Source: Brachypterus glaber | Taxonomy: Eukaryota > Arthropoda > Insecta > Coleoptera > Kateretidae | Assembly: GCA_958510825.1 (NCBI GenBank) | Contig: OY294046.1 | Location: forward strand, 11,014,847 to 11,078,846 | Direction of reading: 5' to 3' | DNA: 64,000 bases | Shown: positions 32,499 to 43,490 of the stretch, piece by piece | How positions within the stretch are numbered: the first letter of the stretch is position 1 | How the letters are laid out: each line of letters opens with the position of its first letter | The notes under the pieces: generated by a model | Seen by the model: the letters and a program-made list of their open reading frames with translations, nothing else | Told to the model about the DNA's origin: nothing | The model's database searches: none | Translations under genes and position numbers: made by a program

Positions 32499-32988
32499 CA
32501 CAAAATAATAGGTACCGAAAAATGCCCTCGTATTTCGCATTTCGCCCATTTTACCATGGTAATTTCCTGTTGTGGATAATCCGTAAGAGCAAGTCACAAT
32601 TGTAAAATGGATTGATATATTTGGCATAATACGAAGGTAACTACTATTTTTTGATGACGTCAGTCCGAACAGATGTGTATTTGACTATATATTATTGAGT
32701 ACCTATCACTTATTTTTTATGATAAATTTTTATTGGTTGTGCGGTCCAGATATATGTTTTGTTAGTTAAAATTTAAGTACCTACCTGTAGTAGTATTATA
32801 TATTTGTTGATTATATATTGTTAAATAATATTTTTCCTTTTTTCTTGTAAATAATTGTGTCTATAAATACCAAATTCATATATTGTATTTCTAATTTTGA
32901 TTATATTATATTTGTAATAATTTTTAATTTTTTCGAAATATATTTAAGTTATATTATTTTGATTATTTTCTCATAAAGTTTTACACTG

Positions 32989-32994
32989 AATAAA
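32989..32994 (+). terminator. candidate poly(A) signal of kst
   Basis: This AATAAA stands about 1.3 kb after the kst stop codon, on the coding strand, in the sequence CACTGAATAAACCG. Its use is inference. Confidence 0.4.
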
Positions 32995-34429
32995 CCGAAA
33001 CTAGCGTTGACTAAACAGCGATTACCAAACCTTGCTTTTTTGCAATTTTTTCAATTTATTTGGGAAATAATCTTGAAATATATCCCTTGATCGATTAATT
33101 TTACGACATAAACTACAGCCATATTTTTGCTCTCAGCAATTGTTCTCTAATTAATCATTTTTAAAGGGAATGAAAATAATAAAAAACGGGTTCCTTTTCT
33201 AGACTGGTGGAAAAATGAGTAAGTTTATAAAAGATATTAAATTTACTTCACTTTTCCTGTATTTTGGACCATATCCTTTTGTTTTTTCTTTGTAGGTTTA
33301 TCGGATTGTTTTTCTGGCCGCACCATTATCAGAAATTTGTTAAAAGAAGAATTAATTGAAATCAATTTTACATATGATTTAAATTTTACTATTCAAAATT
33401 GGACATCTAACTAAAAATGTAAAAATATATTAAAATTTATTAAAATGCTTATATCTCGGAAACATAGTCCTAGAATAAAAAATATTACGTTTTTATTTAT
33501 TCAAAAAAAAAAATTGTCCTACTATAAACAATAATTGTGATATCGCTAGTTTTTGCCCATTTTGCGTCTCTTGCCCTACGCTTATGTTAACCATATGTGA
33601 CGCAAACAGAAAAGGTCCTGAATCGTTTGGGGAAAGAATTTTTCAAATCGGACATTCCGTTCAAAAGTTATAAGGATTACAACTAGACCGAAAAACGGAC
33701 ATTTTTTTTTTCACATTTTCTCGACGTTTCTTGGCAAGTCGAAAATGCAAAACAAAAATAGATTTTTCGTTCGATTTTAACAACAGGACCCCTAAAAAAA
33801 ACATTAACCAAGATTTAAAAAAAAGCTACCCATAGTTTACCCTGTAAAATCCATAGCTATGATTGCTTACCCAAAATTTTAATATTTGAAGTAACAGGAA
33901 AGCATAATCTTAAATTTATGTTTTCTTGTTAACGGATTTACGAAAAATCATCTTTGTAAAGAAGGAGAACATTATTTTTTAATTTAACATTTTATGCCTT
34001 CCTGTTATGTAGATAGAATTAATTCAACATGCAAAGAACTTCTTTAAATTTAGTAAATGCCTAATAGGCATGCCTTGAATTCAGGGGCGTTCCGAGCTTT
34101 TTTTCGTGTGGGTGAAATTTTCCGACTTTGTCCCCTAAAAAACTGTCGACTAAAAAAATAGACTGAAAATGGTACGGTCCCATCGCACTTACTTTCTCGC
34201 ATAAAGGCCTGGATAAGTTTTAAGGTTTTGATTATTTTGTTATTTTTATGTTAAATTTTCATTTGTTTTCGGTCATTATGAAAAAGTAACCTGCAAATGT
34301 AAAGCATAATTCGCCTTCGCCAAAATTGCAACAAAAAAAATATTTTCTGCCCTTGTGCGATTTTTCCGGGGAAAACTAGTTATAGGCCAGGCGATCGTAG
34401 AATAAATAACCTGAATTCAGAAAATATTA

Positions 34430-35062
34430 AAACAAGATTTTTTTTCTTACAAAAGTGTTCTTTATAATGTGCTTAATAAACTCCTAAGTTTCCCCCCTCG
34501 AAATCGACCGGGAACCCCCCCCCCCCATTTTTTTGGTGGTAGATACAAAAAAACAGTTTTTTGGGTTTTTATAGCTTATCGTTAACTTTTTGTTAAAAAT
34601 AGATATAAAATAAATTAAAGACAACTAAATTCTCTACAAAATAGTTATTTATCATTTTTTTTTTATCAAAATAATGCCTGTTTAAGTTCGAGCATTTATA
34701 TCTTTACTCCTTTTCACATAAAATTACTTTTCAGGATTTTCAAGGCTTAGGGAACGTTTAAGTATTACGTAACGCAAATTTTGATCATTTTGGTCGTAGA
34801 AATTTCCTAATTGGCCACGCCCCCTTCGAAAGTTAGAAATTAAATGTACTTATAACGTATTTCTAACTTAAAAATCTAACGTTAGATTAACGTTTGTAAC
34901 TAACGTACTTTTAACGATAAGCCAGCAAACCCCTAAAAACTGTTTTTTTTTTACCTACCCCCAGAAAATGGGGGGTTCCCGGTCGATTTCGAGGGGGAAA
35001 ACTTAGGGTTTTATTAAGCACATTATAAAGAACAATTTTGTAAAAAAAAATTTGTTTTAATT
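34430..35062. mobile_element. foldback element with G/C-run arms
   Basis: AAAGTGTTCTTTATAATGTG + CTTAATAAA, CCTCGAAATCGACCGGGAAC and ACAGTTTTTTGGG are mirrored at 34925-35050 (GTTCCCGGTCGATTTCGAGG, CACATTATAAAGAACA). A Harbinger-like terminus AGGGAACGTTTAAGTATTAC sits inside at 34750. Confidence 0.75.
34750..34792 (+). mobile_element. GGGAACGTTTAAG-type Harbinger-like terminus, fragment
   Basis: TTA followed by GGGAACGTTTAAGTATTACG + TAACGCAAATTTTGATC is the same terminus as at 37689 and, inverted, at 42738-42833. Only one end is visible here. Confidence 0.6.
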
Positions 35063-35340
35063 TTTTCCATTTGAAATTGTTGGTCGCCTGGTCTATTATG
35101 GCATGTTATTATGTTTGTAATTTACTATTTTCGTACGAAATCGATTTTTTTGATTTTTGTTCATCCATGGATCAATCTTGTTTTGCCAAGTCGTCTATTT
35201 TCCGACGCATCTCCTGAAAAGGCCCACGTGGGCCAGTACTGGCGTCATTTCGGGTGGGGTGTGACACCCCTAACAACCACCTCGGAACGCCCGTGTTTAA
35301 ATTTAATCTGCTATAGAAGCACATAGGTAGAGAATATATC

Positions 35341-35485
35341 ATGTGCGGATTTAGGGGGGGGATGCACCCCCCCCCCCAGCGAGATATATTACCATAGAAA
35401 TACCTTCAAAATTATATTTTTGGCGAAAGCGCAATTTTTTTCCGTATGGATGCCCCCCCCCTTAAAGTGAAATAAATTCGCCCCT
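35341..35485. mobile_element. GCGGATTTAGGGG-ended MITE, copy 1
   Basis: GCGGATTTAGGGGGGGGATG at the left and CATCC-like GGATGCCCCCCCCCTTAAAG + TGAAATAAATTCGCC at the right form inverted ends. The same arrangement is at 40172-40275 in a shorter copy. Confidence 0.65.
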
Positions 35486-36596
35486 GGAATATATAAAGGA
35501 AATAAACGTTGGCGCAGGTTTCTGCGCTGCGTAATAACAATAGATAGAAAATTGACTTTTAAACGGTAAAAATGGCGGTTCTACGTTGCCAACAATAATT
35601 CAACCGTATAATTTTTAATTATAAAAACCAATAAATTTCCAAATTTTGCTACAAATTTTAATAAGAACACTCAAAGACAGCATAAATTTACATTCAAACC
35701 GTTTAAATGCAAGCAAACGTAAATTTGCATGGGTAGGAGGTCCGACAACGCTGCACTCTGTCATTTTGTTGTGAAATCGAATAATTGGTGATATTTTGTT
35801 TGTGGCGTTGTTTGTGGTATTTGCGTGTCTCTATAGTTTTATTTTGTTTATAGTGTTAAAATTTTTAACTTAAAAATGACTTGTTTTGCAAAGACCATTG
35901 AGGTAGAGTGGTAAAGACTTTTTAAAAATTTGAAAAACCTTTCGAGGTTTTGTTTTTGTTTTCAAATTTTGACGTTTAAAAGGTAAAAATGGCGCACTAA
36001 ATTTTACACACCTAATGTGTTTTTATCTTTGTCTAATACCCACTATAGCTTCTCTACCTAGGTGTATAGAAGCCGATACATCCAACTAAAATATTTTAGT
36101 GGAGTATGAAACGCTTCAGTATTACAGTTAACAGTATAACATAAAGTGAAAGTACTGTTGGAATTTTAAATTGTTTTTTGATGTTCTCCTGCTTGTTACG
36201 TGGTTATGTAAATGTGTGTGTTCTGTGTGTAAATTCAACAGTTTTCGTTGCAGTCTCGGATCACTCTATCAATCAAGAGAACATGAAGTAAAGCAGGTAA
36301 CTTTTGAATTTTAAAATACTACTTTATGTTCTTTTACTCGCATATGCGCATTCAATAGCTCCATAAAGGATTGAATTTTAAACCACTTCTTAAACTTATG
36401 TTCACCTGTTGTTATTTGGATACTTGTAAATTCAACAGTTTTAATTTTAATAGCTAATTTTTGAAGTATCCCTATCACCCACCAGTTGGAATATTAAACT
36501 ATCGGGAGAACATAAAGTAACAATTTTTTAAATTTAAATAACTTATTAATAATATAATAATAAGCTGTGAAGAAATGTAATGCTACGCATTTCATT

Positions 36597-37509
36597 ACCC
36601 AGACAGCACAAAGATGACTTAAAGAGATCTTAAAGATGTCGTAGCTCGTCATTCAAGACGTCTTAAGAACGTCGGTTTTCGCCGTATATGCATCTTAAAG
36701 ACGTCTTAACGACGTCGAGTGTTACAAAAGGTAATGAAGCTGAAGTTTGCAACGGTTTTTTGCATCGAAAATTCAAATAGTATATTAAAGCACTTATTCT
36801 ATAACACGTTTTTAGCGCACTAGTACTTTAGAAAACTTGCCGCAACGGCTTGTTTTCTAAACTTGTACTCGTGCGCTAAAGACGTATGTTATGAAACTAG
36901 TACTTTAATATACTATTTGAATTTTCGTTGCAAAAAAAAACGTTGCAAACTTCAGCTTCATAAAAGGTAACGTCTTTAAGACATTTTGTTTAAGACGCCT
37001 TGCACAGGCGACTTTACAATATAATACCCCCTCCCATTTACGTTGCTAGATACGGTCGTATTGATCTAAAAAGCGTAATAAGAATTAGAATGAGAGGTAT
37101 TTTTTTTGTCAAAAAAAGATCTTAAAAAAAATGTGTTTTTTATTATTTTTATTTTGAAATTTTTTTTTTTCATTTTTTTTTTGAAAATATCTTTTTTTTC
37201 ATTTTTTTTTTAATTTTTCGTTCTTCGTAAAAAATTAATTTAATAAAAAAGTGAAAAAAAAAATAATTTTTGTTTTCAAAATTTTTTTTTTTAATGGTTG
37301 ATTGTGGTTAATTTATTTTTAGCGATGAGTATCGAAGTTAAGACGTCTTGTACCGATACTTAAAAGACATCTTTTAGACATCATAATCAGATATGTTTTA
37401 AACATCCCTAAAAAGAAGTCCATAAGATATCCTTTTTATGTCTTTAGGCGTCCAGACATAATTAAGATCTAAAAAATACGTCTTTAAGATATCATGTGCT
37501 ATCTGGGTA
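36597..37509. mobile_element. ACCCAGACAGCAC-ended element with AAGACGTCTT repeats
   Basis: The ends ACCCAGACAGCAC and TGCTATCTGGGT are inverted. Both subterminal regions are packed with variants of the palindrome TTAAGACGTCTTAA and of AAGATGTC/GACATCTT (36630-36720, 36970-37000, 37335-37500), which look like reiterated binding sites. A hAT-like MITE has inserted at 36734. No ORF is present. Confidence 0.75.
36734..36961. mobile_element. hAT-like MITE copy B (228 bp)
   Basis: The ends ATGAAGCTGAAGTTTGCAAC and GTTGCAAACTTCAGCTTCAT are inverted. The 8-bp duplication AAAAGGTA is exact at 36726-36733 and 36962-36969. The interior is a second palindrome built from CAAATAGTATATTAAAG and TAGTACTTT. 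Confidence 0.9.
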
Positions 37510-37688
37510 TACATTATAGTATATTGTTCACAGTAAATGGTATTCCTATTGGATTATCCCAAGTACTTGAAAAAAAAATTTTTTCAAAAAAAAATTGAAT
37601 TTTTTTTAAATTATTTTTTTTTTTTTAATTTTAAACTTCAGCCGTTCCATAGAATTTGAAACCAAGGTAAAAAAAATAAAATTGTTTA

Positions 37689-37790
37689 GGGAACGTTTAA
37701 GTATTACGTAACGCAAATTTTGATCATTTTGGACCCCCACCAACCCCCATGTAACGCTATTTTCCTATACCATTAACATTGGTGGAAATT
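37689..37790 (+). mobile_element. GGGAACGTTTAAG-type Harbinger-like terminus
   Basis: TTA plus GGGAACGTTTAAGTATTACG and about 100 bp of following sequence (ACCCCCA..GTAACGCTATTTTCC + TATACCATTAACAT) match, inverted, the element end in the COX7B-like intron at 42738-42833. Confidence 0.65.
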
Positions 37791-38042
37791 TTGTAGCGTC
37801 CGTCATCACACATTTAATTTTCTCTCTTATTAAACTAAAAATAAAATTAAAATATATCTAGTACCAATGCCAACCATATAATAAGTTTCCTTAACCAGAT
37901 TGATAATATTCGGGCGAAACATAAAATAGATTTATTTCACTTCCATTTTTCGTAGCGTTCGTCATCAAAGTTAAAAAATCAAATCTTGTAAACCCTAGAT
38001 GTCAGATAATTATTATATTTATTATTTTATTTTGGCTCATCT

Positions 38043-38298
38043 CAACGAACTAACTACTTTTCTCTCTAGAAGAGGCATACTGTTAATATAAAGTATCGCC
38101 AACATCTCGGTTTGTTTGTAAACAAATAGTAGGTATATTCAGGCCTAAACAATAACAATTACCAGTAACTGTTATTGTTGTCTCTGTTAGAACAAAGCTG
38201 TGCGACTAAGACAGACAAATGTATATGTTGGCTACGTTTTTTTCAGTTTTTACAAATGAAATGCCTATTCTAGAGAGAAGAGTTATTAGTTCGTTAGC
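38043..38298. mobile_element. TIR MITE copy 2, uninterrupted
   Basis: CAACGAACTAACTACTTTTC + TCTCTAGAAGAGGCAT is mirrored by ATGCCTATTCTAGAGAGAAG + AGTTATTAGTTCGTTAG. It is the intact paralogue of 22377-23188 without the LINE. Confidence 0.85.
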
Positions 38299-38639
38299 TC
38301 ATCTCCACTTTCTATTTTTCATACCAGCTTTAATATCAGTTTTAGTTTTTCGTGACTTTTTTTTTAAATATTTGATAAAATATTGTACGAATGGTAGCGT
38401 CCGTCATCATGGAATGGCTGACTTAAATAGCACCCATAACTTTTTTGTTGTTTTGGGGATTACTTTCAAAATTGGTAGAATTGATCTTTATAATAAAAGT
38501 AGTTTTTCCTGAAAAAGTTACGTTAATCAGAATTTTCTTTCAGATTTTTTTTTTAACTTTTTTGTTTTCGGTGGGATTACTTTCAAAAACAATAGGGATC
38601 TCCCCCTCGTAGAACCGTGACATCGGACGGATGGACTGA

Positions 38640-38854
38640 ATGAAGCTGAAGTTTGCAACGTTTTTTTGCAACGAAAATTCAAATAGTATATTAAAGTACT
38701 AGTTTCATAACATACGTTTTTAACGCACGAGTACAAGTTTAGAAAACAAACCGCTTGCGGCGAGTTTTATAAAGTACTAGTGCGCTAAAACCACGTTATG
38801 GAATATACTATTTGAATTTTCGATGCAAAAAAACGTTGCAAACTTCAGCTTCAT
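38640..38854. mobile_element. hAT-like MITE copy C (215 bp)
   Basis: It has the same 21-bp ends as copy B. The 8-bp duplication TGGACTGA is exact at 38632-38639 and 38855-38862. It sits in a repeat (AAAAAAGTTGCTTATTTTTT, ATATCCAAGAATTTTTTGTC) also found at 22130-22210. Confidence 0.9.
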
Positions 38855-39583
38855 TGGACTGACGGACACTGCAAAAAAAAAGTTGCTTATTTTTTCATGG
38901 AACAAATTTATATCCAAGAATTTTTTGTCTAGGACGATTTTTAATTTTTTTTTAATTTCGAAACTACCGTATATTATTCTATCGCAGGCGCCATGAGTAA
39001 CTGACAAAAAAATTATGTTCTCCCACACGTATTTATTCAGGGTTATTTAACACGTTGCAGTTGAAGCCAAAAATCGAGAACCTTCCCAAAAAATAACCAA
39101 TAAAAATTCTTGTTTTAATTTTTCCTGTATGGGGCCATACTAAAAATTCTTAACGCAATTTTTTTCAGTTTTGCCCCCGCTTTAACCATGTAACGCTAGA
39201 ACCTACCCCCTCTATAAAAGAACTACGTAACGCTAGCCAAGACACCCCTAAAAAAGTAATGAAAAAAATCCGAAAAAAAAAATTATAAAAAATCTCCGTT
39301 CCACTTAAAATTAACGCATGCCTTGGCATATTTTTTTTCAAAGACCTTCGAAGCCTTAAGGCTTAAATTTAGCAAAAAAATTACGGGGCCCCGTTTATAA
39401 TGCAACGCCAGCATGAAAAAAATCTCAAAGGGCCCAATAAGCCTTGCCTAATATAAGCCTTTGGGAGGCATCCCCTCTGCCTATGACCGCCACTAATGAC
39501 TCATATTTTTGGATAAGGCAATTTTTTCACCCTCCCCCACGTAACGATGATACTAAACTTCCTCTATAAATAACCCCAACAGC

Positions 39584-39660
39584 ACACTTTGCTTCTAAGA
39601 AGGAAAGAATAGTCTTAGAAATATCTAAGAATATTCTTAGAACATTTGTGCTGTCAGGGA
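39584..39660. mobile_element. short CAGCACA-ended MITE
   Basis: CCCCAACAGCACACTTTGCT at the left and TTTGTGCTGTCAGGGA at the right are inverted. The centre AGAATAGTCTTAGAAATATC / AGAATATTCTTAGAAC is self-complementary. The ends resemble those of the element at 36597. Confidence 0.6.
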
Positions 39661-40171
39661 AGTAACGCTAGCAGCTAAGACCCCTCCTTAAAAAAATTGG
39701 TTAAAAAAACATTATTTAAAATTAATGGTATTTACCATTATTAATTTCGCGTTAACGTTAATTCGTTAACCCATTGTAACGCTAAGCACTACCCCCTTTC
39801 CAGTGCGTTAAGTATTTTAAGTATGACCCCCTAATTAAAAAAAATCGGGTGTCACATTTTTTGTATAAATGTAATTGAATCACCGATTCTTTACATGCTG
39901 TTCTCCTGTTACCTGCAATTCAAAGAGAACAAAGTCCAAACTAAAGTATTTTTTTTTAATTTCTTTGCTTGATGTTCTCCTGTTATCTGAATACGCATAT
40001 TTAAGAACATTTTTAGTGGCATTAAAATGACGTTATTTTTCGTTCTTTTAATTAATTATTTATTTAACTTTGAGTATCCAGTATATCTGCAGGTTTGTTA
40101 GGGTGAGTAGTTAGGTAGTTTATACACTACCTGCAGAGTTACTCAAACCTGTCTATAGAGAGCACTACTCA

Positions 40172-40275
40172 AACCAGCGGCGGATTTATTTCATTTTAAG
40201 GGGGGCATCCATAAGGAAAAAAATCTCAATATAATCGCTGGGGGGAGGTGGGCATGCCCCCCCCTAAATCCGCCG
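40172..40275. mobile_element. GCGGATTTA-ended MITE, copy 2
   Basis: GGCGGATTTATTTCATTTTA + AGGGGGGCATCC at the left and GGGCATGCCCCCCCCTAAAT + CCGCCGG at the right. The ordering is inverted relative to the copy at 35341. Confidence 0.65.
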
Positions 40276-40518
40276 GTGACTCAAACCTACCTATCTAGTG
40301 CTCTACTTTATTCCAAACAAAATCAGTGGATTTCAGTCAAACTCGACCATAATCATTTAATTTTACATATTGTAAAGAATATTCTTAGGACTTTTGTGCG
40401 GAAGTATTTCTACACCCTCACAATTTGCACAGAATGTTAAAAAGTTCTTCAGGAGCTTTCATGACATATAAATCCATTAAATAAAAAATATCTGTATAAT
40501 TTACAGAACACTAAATTA

Positions 40519-40775
40519 CAAAGCTCAGCAGTCTAAGGCATCGATATAGCATTGACACTGAGCCAATGATCGTGAGTTCAAACCTCACTGGCGCCGATTG
40601 CCTTTTTCAGTTTATTAATAATTGAAATTTGGCGAAGGTGTACTCCCTAGATATATTGGTTCGAAAGTCAATTAAAGCTGGTGGTTCCCTCTACTACTAG
40701 CCCAGAAGTCCTGGACTTAGGGGATGCTTAATAAGTAGAATAGTACGAGGTTAAAAACAAACATAAAACATACAT
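40519..40775 (+). mobile_element. tRNA-derived SINE, copy 2
   Basis: The head AAGCTCAGCAGTCTAAGGCA contains an A box, and GATCGTGAGTTCAAACCTCA a B box. From GGCGCCGATTGCCTTTTTCA onward about 190 bp match copy 1 (4134-4425, minus), ending GTACGAGGTTAAAAACAAAC and an A-rich tail. The tRNA-like heads of the two copies differ clearly. Confidence 0.8.
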
Positions 40776-41925
40776 ACAGGGTGTATTTGAAATAGCGTAG
40801 GAAATTTTAACAGGTGGTTCTACATGATAAAATATGACAAAAAGTTCCTATAAACATATGTCTAAAAATGCGTCATAAGGGAGCTACGCCCCTTTGAAAT
40901 TGGCTAAAAAAATCGGTTTTTATTTAATAACTCAGGAACCCTTTGAGATATATTAACGAGGTTTTGTACGTAAATTAATCCTAATAAGGCCCATCTTTGT
41001 ATGTCATTTTCACGTACTTATTTAAACCAGGGGTGTGCGAAACGGGGGGCCTTATCAGTTTTTTGACCCAAACTTTTTTCTGTGTAACTTATTTTTGAAA
41101 TATGATTCCTCAGGTCAAAATACATAAAATAGGTACTCTTGTTGTAATACTGTAGGATTAACCGTTTTCGAGAAAAGTTCATTTGAAGGTGAAATTTCAC
41201 GGTTCGAGGACGAAAAATTAAATACCAAAATTTTAATGATGCAATGTTATTCTACATCAAAAACTAAGAAAAAAAGTTTCTATACATGTAGGTCGAAAAA
41301 ACGCTTTTAAAGCTAACATAGCCCTTTAAAAATGGTGCATATTTAGGAGACCATAGCTCCATTAGGATTGATTTTTAGAAGTACCTGTATATAAGGTTTT
41401 TTTCTTAGTTTTAAATGTACATTCGCCCTGCATCATTAAAATTTTGGTTTTCAACATTTTGGTATTTAATTTTTCGTCCTCGAACCATGGAATTTCACCT
41501 TCAATTGAATTTTTCTCGAAAACGGTTAATCCTACAGTATTACAACAAGAGTACCTTTTTTATGTATTTTGACCTGAGGAATATTATTTCAAAAATAAAA
41601 TTGCAAAAAAGTTACACAGAAGAAAGTTTGGGACAAAAAACAGATAAGCCCCCCCCGTTTCGCACACCCCTGGTTGAAATAAGTGCATGAAAATAACACA
41701 TAAAAACGGGCCTTGGTAGGATTAGTTAAAGTGCAAAACCTCGTTGATATATCTCAAAGGGTTCCTGAGTTATTAAATAAAAACCGATTTTTTTAGCCAC
41801 TTTCAAAGGGGCGTAGCTCCCTTATGACGCATTTTTAGACATATGTTTATAGGAACTTTTTGTCATATTTTATGATGTAGAATCATCTGTTAAAATTTCC
41901 TACGCTATTTCAAATACACCGTGTA
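40775..41925. mobile_element. 1.15 kb palindromic TACAGGG element
   Basis: TACAGGGTGTATTTGAAATA + GCGTAGGAAATTTTAAC is mirrored by GTTAAAATTTCCTACGCTAT + TTCAAATACACCGTGTA. The arms run about 550 bp with high similarity. Open frames appear in both arms (41018-41200 and 41415-41690, both containing FSRKRLILQYYNKST) only because the arms are copies; I do not call them genes. Confidence 0.85.
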
Positions 41926-42046
41926 TGTATAAACCTTTTTTTTAGGCTTCAAAATTACTTTTTTTTTGGCAAAAAATAATAATTTTAGATGTAATCTAAT
42001 TTCAATAATATACTAAAACAACTAAATATCACAATAGGTTTACGGT

Positions 42047-42052
42047 TTTATT
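42047..42052 (-). terminator. poly(A) signal of the COX7B-like gene
   Basis: AATAAA on the minus strand lies about 50 bp after the stop codon at 42101-42103, a normal distance for a short 3' UTR. Confidence 0.65.
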
Positions 42053-42100
42053 ATATTAATTTCTAACAGTTTTTGCACTAAATAAAAATAGATATTGAAT

Positions 42101-42339
42101 TTAGGCTTTGTAGTCGATTGGTGGTGCAACTTTGGGAATGTCATTATGGAATTCCCACATACCAGCTACCTTTCCAAATAATATTGTTCCCACTAGAAAG
42201 CCGACTCCTACAACCAAATGGGCGTTGTATTTCCTTTGATCGGCATCAAATTGGGTTTTCCAACTGCCTTGGGGAATAGGCATGTCATTATAGGTGGATT
42301 GTGCATGACCATGGCCATATGAAGCATTTCTGCGGCCAA
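42101..42339 (-). CDS. COX7B-like gene, exon 2
   Basis: The acceptor on the minus strand is TTGTCTTTTTCAG (ending at 42340). The exon completes the split Ile codon, runs GRRNASYGHGHAQSTYNDMP onward and ends PPIDYKA-TAA. Confidence 0.88.
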
Positions 42340-43490
42340 CTGAAAAAGACAATTTTTTTTTAATTAAATGGTACAACAAAATAATGTGAATAATATAATT
42401 CTTTGTTGGGTGAGTTAGCACTCTACAATCTTAATAAAGAAGTTATAAGGCTCTGTTGCATACTTGTTTGCAATAACACATTATCTTAGATTTCAATAAA
42501 TTGTTTTGCATGTCCATTTGAACTAATTTTTAAGGCTAAAAGGCTATTACATATAATTAATTTAATGGCAGGTTGGAGCAGTGTACCTGGCTTATCAATG
42601 TAGAATATTCTACATTTGAAGACTGTATGTTCTAAAGGGTCTATGTGCCAAAATTAAATATTTTGATTTATACATGTATAACAGGTCCTAGTATCATGCA
42701 CAACAATCAAGAGGTTTGGATCTTTCATTTTGGAATGTTACTCCCATGTTAATGGTATAGGAAAATAGCGTTACAGGGGGGGTGGGGGTCTAAAATGATC
42801 AAAATTTGCATTACGTAATACTTGAACGTTCCCTAAGATTGCAGATAAGTGTAAAAGATTGTAGATGAGTGTAAAAGATTGTAGATGATTGTGGATTGTA
42901 GATAATTGTAAAAGAAAAAATTGCCAAGGACTGTAGAAGAATGTTGAAAAGGTGTACAAGGATTGTCCCTCGACAATTATACTATAAAGGTTATATCGAT
43001 TTGATATTTTTGGCACATAGACCCATTAAAACTTACATTTTTCTTTTCAGCAACCTAAAAATGGCCAAATATTTATAATGTGGCCCAAATTGTATGTGCG
43101 GCCAGCATACTACCCTGCCAAATGGTTCCAGTTTGACTGTTTAAATCTATGGTCTCTTGCTCAATCTAGTTTTGGTGGTTAGCCGTTTGAGTTTTTGGGA
43201 GTTTTAGTCTGAAATGCCTAAACCAGCAACACTAATGAACTAGACAAAGTAGCACCTGATCGGGTGACTATCTAGATTTTGTATACCTAATAAAAAATTA
43301 CTAAAACATGTAAAAACTATAAATTGTGTCTATGATCTCTATTATAACAGTTTCATCTAAAGAAATCAAATGAAATTGATTTTTGATAAAGCTTAGGTTA
43401 TGTCATATTTTTTTTTGTTAATTTAGGTATATTATACAATTACTTACTGTGACTGGCAACAAGTCTTCCTAAAGTTCTTGGTGCTTGCAT
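42101..43490 (-). CDS. COX7B-like / deltamethrin-resistance (prag01-type) mitochondrial protein
   Basis: Join complement(43448-43490, 42101-42339), 93 residues. Exon 1 starts ATG at 43490 and encodes MQAPRTLGRLVASH, a basic, Ser/Arg-containing mitochondrial presequence with no acidic residue. Exon 2 contains 'YNDMPIPQGSW', 'ADQRKYNAHLVVGVGFLVGT' (one membrane helix, about 20 residues) and 'MWEFHNDIPKVAPP'. The layout presequence, 'KYN..L..G..F', helix, 'W.F...P' resembles cytochrome c oxidase subunit 7B and the insect Deltamethres family. Family role: a small single-pass subunit of the inner-membrane respiratory complex IV; the specific subunit name is inference. The 1.1 kb intron carries a MITE end. 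The long 106-codon frame into the intron is not the real start. Confidence 0.85.
42340..43447 (-). other. intron of the COX7B-like gene
   Basis: It contains a Harbinger-like terminus (42738-42833, inverted relative to 37689). Next to it is a short tandem repeat around GATTGTAGATGAGTGTAAAA (42838-42915, about three to four units). The remainder is AT-rich and featureless. Confidence 0.7.
42738..42833 (-). mobile_element. Harbinger-like MITE end in the COX7B-like intron
   Basis: Read in reverse: TTAGGGAACGTTCAAGTATT then ACGTAATGCAAATTTTGATC and TGTAACGCTATTTTCCTATA. It matches the 37689 fragment over about 100 bp and is followed by TAA at 42834-42836. The opposite end is not recognisable. Confidence 0.65.
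43448..43490 (-). CDS. COX7B-like gene, exon 1
   Basis: It has 14 codons plus one base from ATG at 43490 to the donor GTAAGTAA (43447 downward). It is short but phase-matched with exon 2, and together they give a conventional mitochondrial targeting peptide. Confidence 0.82.

Larger units (their letters stand above)
31666..42040. other. kst to COX7B-like intergenic region, MITE field
   Basis: It holds the foldbacks and MITEs listed separately (32411, 34430, 34750, 35341, 36597, 36734, 37689, 38043, 38640, 39584, 40172, 40519, 40775). Between them the sequence is AT-rich with long homopolymers (e.g. 37100-37280, 37560-37630). Short ORFs such as 31947-32246 and 35111-35326 have no recognisable domain. 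I see no host gene. Confidence 0.6.

Noticed and set aside
41018..41690. Two similar small ORFs (FSRKRLILQYYNKST.. in both) that look like a conserved protein
   Set aside because: They lie on the two arms of the 40775-41925 palindrome and are similar only because the arms are inverted copies. There is no start context, domain or independent conservation evidence.
37689..42833. A single 5.1 kb Harbinger-like transposon bounded by inverted GGGAACGTT ends
   Set aside because: Both ends are the same terminus extending into the same subterminal sequence, and the interval contains a host gene exon and many unrelated MITEs. They are separate fragments.
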